The notes under the pieces: generated by a model | The model's input: the letters and a program-made list of their open reading frames with translations, nothing else | What the model was told of the DNA's origin: nothing | Databases searched by the model: none | Origin: Bordetella parapertussis | GTDB lineage: Bacteria > Pseudomonadota > Gammaproteobacteria > Burkholderiales > SG8-41 | Direction of reading: 5' to 3' | Length of the DNA: 36,297 nucleotides | Assembly (NCBI GenBank): GCA_945870465.1 | Contig: CAMBSS010000022.1 | Coordinates: 1 to 36,297 of the forward strand | Made by a program: the position numbers and the translations under genes | Shown here: in pieces, positions 33,307 through 36,297 of the stretch | Numbering within the stretch: the stretch's first letter is position 1 | Layout: the number at the start of each line of letters is the position of its first letter

Positions 33307-34275
33307 TTACTCTTCCTTGATGTTGGCGGCGCGCGCGATCTTGTCGATGAGCTCGGCCTCTTTTTTCGCCATCTGCAGCATCTGCTCCGGCGTGTTGAAC
33401 ACCGCCTCCGAGCCGACGATTTTGACGAACTGCTCGCGAAACTCGGGCGGCGACATCGCCCTGGCGATCGCATCGGCCAGCGTGCCCATGATCGCGCGCG
33501 GCATGCCGGGCGGCACGAGAATCGCGTAGAACGGTTCGAACGCGTAGCCGGCGAGACCGCCTTCGGCGATGGTCGGCACCTCGGGCAGTTGCGGCGAACG
33601 CTGCGCGCCGCTCACCCCAAGCGCGCGTATTCTGCCGCTGCGGATATGCGGCAGCGCGCTGCCGAGCACCGCCGAACCCATTTCGATGCGCCCGCCGATC
33701 AGGTCGAGATACATGGGGCCCGCGCCTTTGTACGGCACGTGATTGATCTCTGCCTTGGCCATTCCCTTGAAATACTCGGCCGCGAGATGCGGCGTCGCGC
33801 CCACGCCCGATGTGCCGTAGCTCAGTTGCGCCGGGCGTTTGTGCGCCAGCGCGATGAGTTCCTTCAGCGTGCGCGTCGGCAGCGACGGATGCACCACGAT
33901 CACCAGCATGAAGCTCGTGACCTCCGACACCCAGCCGAAATCGCGGAATGGATCGATTGTTACGCTCGGGCGCAGGCTCTTGATCGCCGCGAGGCCTGAT
34001 GCGGCCAGCAAGAGCGTATAGCCGTCGGGCGGCTGTTTCGTTACGTATTCCCATGCGACGAGCCCGCCGGCGCCGGTGCGATAATCGACGATCACCTGCT
34101 GGCCGACGGCCTTGCTGAGCGCCGGCGCAACCAGGCGCGCGATCAGGTCGTCCGTGCCGCCCGGCGGCGCGCGGACGATCAGCCGCAGCGGCTTGGCGGG
34201 AAAAGCCTGCGCGACCGCGGCGAGCGGCGCCGTAAGCGCGGCAAGCATAACAATCAATTTGGCGAGAATCTTCAT
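33307..34275 (-). CDS. Bug/TctC-family periplasmic substrate-binding protein (7 of 7)
   Basis: This 322 aa member has the signal MKILAKLIVMLAALTAPLAA with cleavage near VAQ. Motifs: R-A-P-P-G-G-T-D-D-L in the ligand loop (Pro-Pro in place of A-x-G), D-Y-R-T-G-A-G-G-L-V, P-P-D-G-Y-T-L-L and V-P-Y-K-G-A-G-P-M. GGGGAGGGG precedes the ATG. The stop is 2 bases from the M81 gene start, so the pair is translationally coupled and probably shares a function, with the Bug protein importing the substrate or product of the peptidase. The Gfo/Idh gene lies 122 bp upstream on the same strand. Confidence 0.93.
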   Translation of the reverse strand: MKILAKLIVMLAALTAPLAAVAQAFPAKPLRLIVRAPPGGTDDLIARLVAPALSKAVGQQVIVDYRTGAGGLVAWEYVTKQPPDGYTLLLAASGLAAIKSLRPSVTIDPFRDFGWVSEVTSFMLVIVVHPSLPTRTLKELIALAHKRPAQLSYGTSGVGATPHLAAEYFKGMAKAEINHVPYKGAGPMYLDLIGGRIEMGSAVLGSALPHIRSGRIRALGVSGAQRSPQLPEVPTIAEGGLAGYAFEPFYAILVPPGMPRAIMGTLADAIARAMSPPEFREQFVKIVGSEAVFNTPEQMLQMAKKEAELIDKIARAANIKEE

Positions 34276-34358
34276 TACCCCTCCCCGAGTCTGCGTGCTT
34301 GCTTATTATGCTTAATTAAAGAATCAGGACAAGCGTTCAATGCAGCAGAAGAACTTGG

Positions 34359-34393
34359 TTCATCCTTCATCCTTCATCCTTCATCCTTCATCC
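34359..34393 (+). repeat. Heptamer tandem array (TTCATCC x5)
   Basis: Five exact copies of TTCATCC directly after (downstream of, on the minus strand) the stop of the second Gfo/Idh gene. It is another heptamer array, of different sequence from the ATTGGGT array in element B. Confidence 0.95.
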
Positions 34394-34397
34394 TTAT

Positions 34398-35504
34398 CTA
34401 CAGCACAACCTTTTGCCGCTGCCCCGTCTCCGAAGAGCGCACGATGGCGTCGAGCATGCGGTGGCGGCGCACCGCCGAATCGAAATCGGGCTCGATGCGA
34501 GTGTTGGTGCGGATCGCTTCGGCGAACTTCACCCACATCTGGCCGACGTCGTAACCCGGGCCGAGGTTGCGCACTTCTTCCGGCACCCACTTCAAACGGT
34601 CGGGCACCGGCAGTTCCTGCAATACCTTGTCGTCTTTCTTGCCGCCCATCAGCTTGCGCTTCAGTTCCTGCCCCGCATCGCCGCCGCCGACCATCGTCAA
34701 CGTGCCTTCCGTGCCGTAGATCTCGAAGCGGTAACCGGTGCCGTGGTACGGATGCACCGCGAGATTGACACTGATCACCGCCCCGCTTTCGAGCCGCCCC
34801 GTCAGCATGATGTTGTCGGGCGCGTCAACGTCGACATGCTTCTTGGTGTCGGTCTCGTACCACTGCTTGACCTGCGTGCTGACGACGGCCGCCACTTCGG
34901 CGAGTTCGCCGACGACCATGCACACTGCGTCCATCGCGTGGCCGAACATGATCGTTAATGTGTTGGCGCCCAGACTGAAATCGCGCTGCCAGGTGCGGTC
35001 CGAAGTTCGGGTGAGTACGCCGCTGCCCATGTGCGTCATATTCACTGACAATACCTTGCCGACGTAGCCCTCCTGGATCAGCTCGCGCATGCGCATGTAA
35101 GCGGGAGAAGCGCGCCGCTGCAGGCCGACCATGGTGTGGACTTTCATCTTGCGGGCGAGTGCCGCCAGCTCCTCGGCCTCTTTTGTATTCTTGCCGAGCG
35201 GCCATTCGCAGTAAACATGCTTGCCCGCTTCGATGGCGTTTTTCGCCAGCACGTAATGCGCCGGCACGCGCACCGCCACCAGCGCCGCTTCGACCGCCGG
35301 ATTGGCGTGCATGGCTTTGTCGTTGCCGTAGGCGCGTTCGACTCCGTATTTCTCGCCGGCAGCCCTGGCTGTCTCTTCGTGCGCCGTGCAAACGGCGTAA
35401 ATCTCGGTTTCCGGCAGGCGCTGCAGCGGCGGGATATGCGCGAGCGGGCCCCAACGGCCGGCGGCACCGATAAAACCTACCCGTAAGCGGTCGGTCGTTG
35501 TCAT
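34398..35504 (-). CDS. Gfo/Idh/MocA-type protein with EWP instead of EKP (copy 2)
   Basis: The 368 aa paralog of the protein at 14172. The Rossmann start is R-V-G-F-I-G-A-A-G-R-W-G-P-L, followed by Y-A-V-C-T-A-H-E. The catalytic motif is C-E100-W101-P102-L-G-K, with Trp where the family has Lys, at the same residue number as copy 1. Other shared segments are A-G-K-H-V-Y-x-E-W-P-L-G, M-V-G-L-Q-x-R-x-S-P-A and S-S-E-T-G near the C-terminus. The ATG at 35504 has GAGGAG at ideal spacing. Same-strand neighbour of the Bug/M81 pair, 122 bp upstream of it, so it may be part of the same pathway. Confidence 0.92.
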   Translation of the reverse strand: MTTTDRLRVGFIGAAGRWGPLAHIPPLQRLPETEIYAVCTAHEETARAAGEKYGVERAYGNDKAMHANPAVEAALVAVRVPAHYVLAKNAIEAGKHVYCEWPLGKNTKEAEELAALARKMKVHTMVGLQRRASPAYMRMRELIQEGYVGKVLSVNMTHMGSGVLTRTSDRTWQRDFSLGANTLTIMFGHAMDAVCMVVGELAEVAAVVSTQVKQWYETDTKKHVDVDAPDNIMLTGRLESGAVISVNLAVHPYHGTGYRFEIYGTEGTLTMVGGGDAGQELKRKLMGGKKDDKVLQELPVPDRLKWVPEEVRNLGPGYDVGQMWVKFAEAIRTNTRIEPDFDSAVRRHRMLDAIVRSSETGQRQKVVL

Positions 35505-35534
35505 GAACTTTTTCTCCTCGCTGTTTGGCAATGC

Positions 35535-35642
35535 GCAATCTTAGCAGGTGGCGGGAACGCCCCCCTGCGCCGTCCGCGATTGATGCGCTATGTGGGCGGC
35601 CCGACCGTGACGTTCAACGAGCAGGGCGAACCGCGCTCATAG
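35535..35642 (+). pseudogene. Possible gene remnant (C-terminal tail)
   Basis: An open frame reads A-I-L-A-G-G-G-N-A-P-L-R-R-P-R-L then M-R-Y-V-G-G-P-T-V-T-F-N-E-Q-G-E-P-R-S and a TAG stop. The last 19 codons look like natural protein rather than shadow sequence. There is no start or ribosome site of quality and the frame is not open much further upstream. I do not recognise the parent gene. Confidence 0.25.
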
Positions 35643-35704
35643 CACTTCGAATCAGCGAACGAAACAAAACGGTCCCGCGGGGCCGCTTTGCTTTGGCGCA
35701 GAGG

Positions 35705-36297
35705 TTACAGCACAAGCTCGCGGGCGGCGCCGCGTACGTCCATTTCGTATTCAAGGCCGATCACCGGCGGACGCGCGTAATACCAGACGAGTCCGCCGTT
35801 GGCGGCGCCGCGGGAAGCCAGCAGTTCGCCGACGAGATGGCCGATGTTCTGCACCGTGTAAGCCTGTGTGGTAACGGCATCACTCCATGAGAAGCCGAGC
35901 AGTTTGAGCCGCCGCTCCATTTCCGCAATAACGAAACTCACTTTTTCACGCATGCCCTCGGGCGAAGTGTCGCCAAGCCGCACGATACGCTCCGCATAAG
36001 TCTTGCCGGCGCCCTTGTCTGCCGCCTCGCCGCCGCCGGCGAGGACGAAGCTGCGACGCGCTGAACTCCCGCGCGGTGACGCCACGGTATAGGAAAAAGC
36101 GTACATCACGGGCTCTTTCGGCTTGTCGTACAACGGGCATACGTTGGTGCGCGCCACCGGATTTACCGCTACTTCGCCATCCTGGTAGATGCCCCAGCGC
36201 GCGAGCGTTTTCACGTAGACCTTGTTGAAATCGATAAAGCCCTGGTCGGTGAACGGCGCGGGCGTGCGCAATTCGCAGGCGGCGAATGCGGCCGTCG
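35705..36297 (-). CDS. RidA-like (YjgF family) protein, 5' truncated by window end
   Basis: About 197 codons are visible; the frame stays open to the window edge, so the N-terminus is missing. The C-terminal half, with R-I-V-R-L-G-D-T-S-P-E-G-M-R-E-K, E-R-R-L-K-L-L-G-F-S-W-S-D-A-V-T-T-Q-A-Y-T-V and a late I-G-L-E-Y-E-M-D-V-R, resembles RidA/YjgF-type proteins, which hydrolyse reactive enamines or imines. The protein is longer than classical RidA (about 130 aa) and includes an extra N-terminal half with C-P-L-Y-D and Y-A-F-S-Y. The final Arg-containing motif is only partly recognisable. The assignment is moderate; an unrelated protein of similar fold cannot be excluded. Confidence 0.5.
   Translation of the reverse strand, partial: TAAFAACELRTPAPFTDQGFIDFNKVYVKTLARWGIYQDGEVAVNPVARTNVCPLYDKPKEPVMYAFSYTVASPRGSSARRSFVLAGGGEAADKGAGKTYAERIVRLGDTSPEGMREKVSFVIAEMERRLKLLGFSWSDAVTTQAYTVQNIGHLVGELLASRGAANGGLVWYYARPPVIGLEYEMDVRGAARELVL

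Noticed and set aside
33305..34054. N-terminal extension of the M81 gene on the minus strand
   Set aside because: It overlaps the Bug gene in another frame and reads as low-complexity Arg-rich sequence. The M81 signature begins at 33304.

Overview
The window is GC-rich, densely coded chromosomal DNA. It looks like a betaproteobacterium of the Burkholderiales type, probably environmental. The main reason is seven separate Bug/TctC-type periplasmic substrate-binding proteins in 36 kb, none with its TctA/TctB membrane partners, an expansion typical of Bordetella/Cupriavidus-like lineages. The organism assignment is inference. No rRNA, tRNA, CRISPR, phage or transposase gene was seen.

Layout. 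1-1250: methionine sulfoxide repair (msrA, a zinc-ribbon protein, msrB). 1250-5350: a secreted PHB-depolymerase-like esterase with an in-frame amber stop in its signal peptide, an alpha/beta hydrolase, an exported lactonase-type metallo-beta-lactamase, a cupin and a small Cys-rich secreted protein. 5350-12700: an atypical SDR, three Bug proteins, a cupin, an AbrB/PIN toxin-antitoxin pair, a zinc-ribbon membrane metalloprotease-like protein and a Cys-nucleophile hydrolase. 12700-19220: a TauD-type dioxygenase, a Gfo/Idh protein, a PuuD-type amidotransferase, a class V PLP enzyme and a class III CoA-transferase, which look like a small-molecule catabolic set. 19220-23610: three more Bug proteins, a tiny membrane protein and an HpcH/HpaI aldolase. 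23680-28100: topoisomerase IV (parE-parC), the only clear housekeeping block. 28200-31790: cupin, aldo/keto reductase, FmdB-type zinc ribbon, exported methyltransferase-like protein and lipoprotein hydrolase. 31800-36297: M81/MlrC protein, the seventh Bug protein, a second Gfo/Idh protein and a RidA-like fragment.

The recurring unit is a Bug binding protein next to a different enzyme each time (aldolase, M81 peptidase, hydrolase, cupin). This suggests many scavenging modules that share membrane components encoded elsewhere.

The most unusual non-coding feature is a family of roughly 200-260 bp intergenic elements with related inverted ends and an internal heptamer array. There are three clear copies (about 1272-1474 inverted, 4837-5095, 12732-12964) and two shorter relatives (16155-16315, 19225-19347). 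They look like non-autonomous, MITE-like or REP-like elements. Several enzymes also lack residues normally conserved in their families: both Gfo/Idh paralogs (EWP for EKP), the SDR (no Ser/Tyr) and the CoA-transferase (Glu for Asp).
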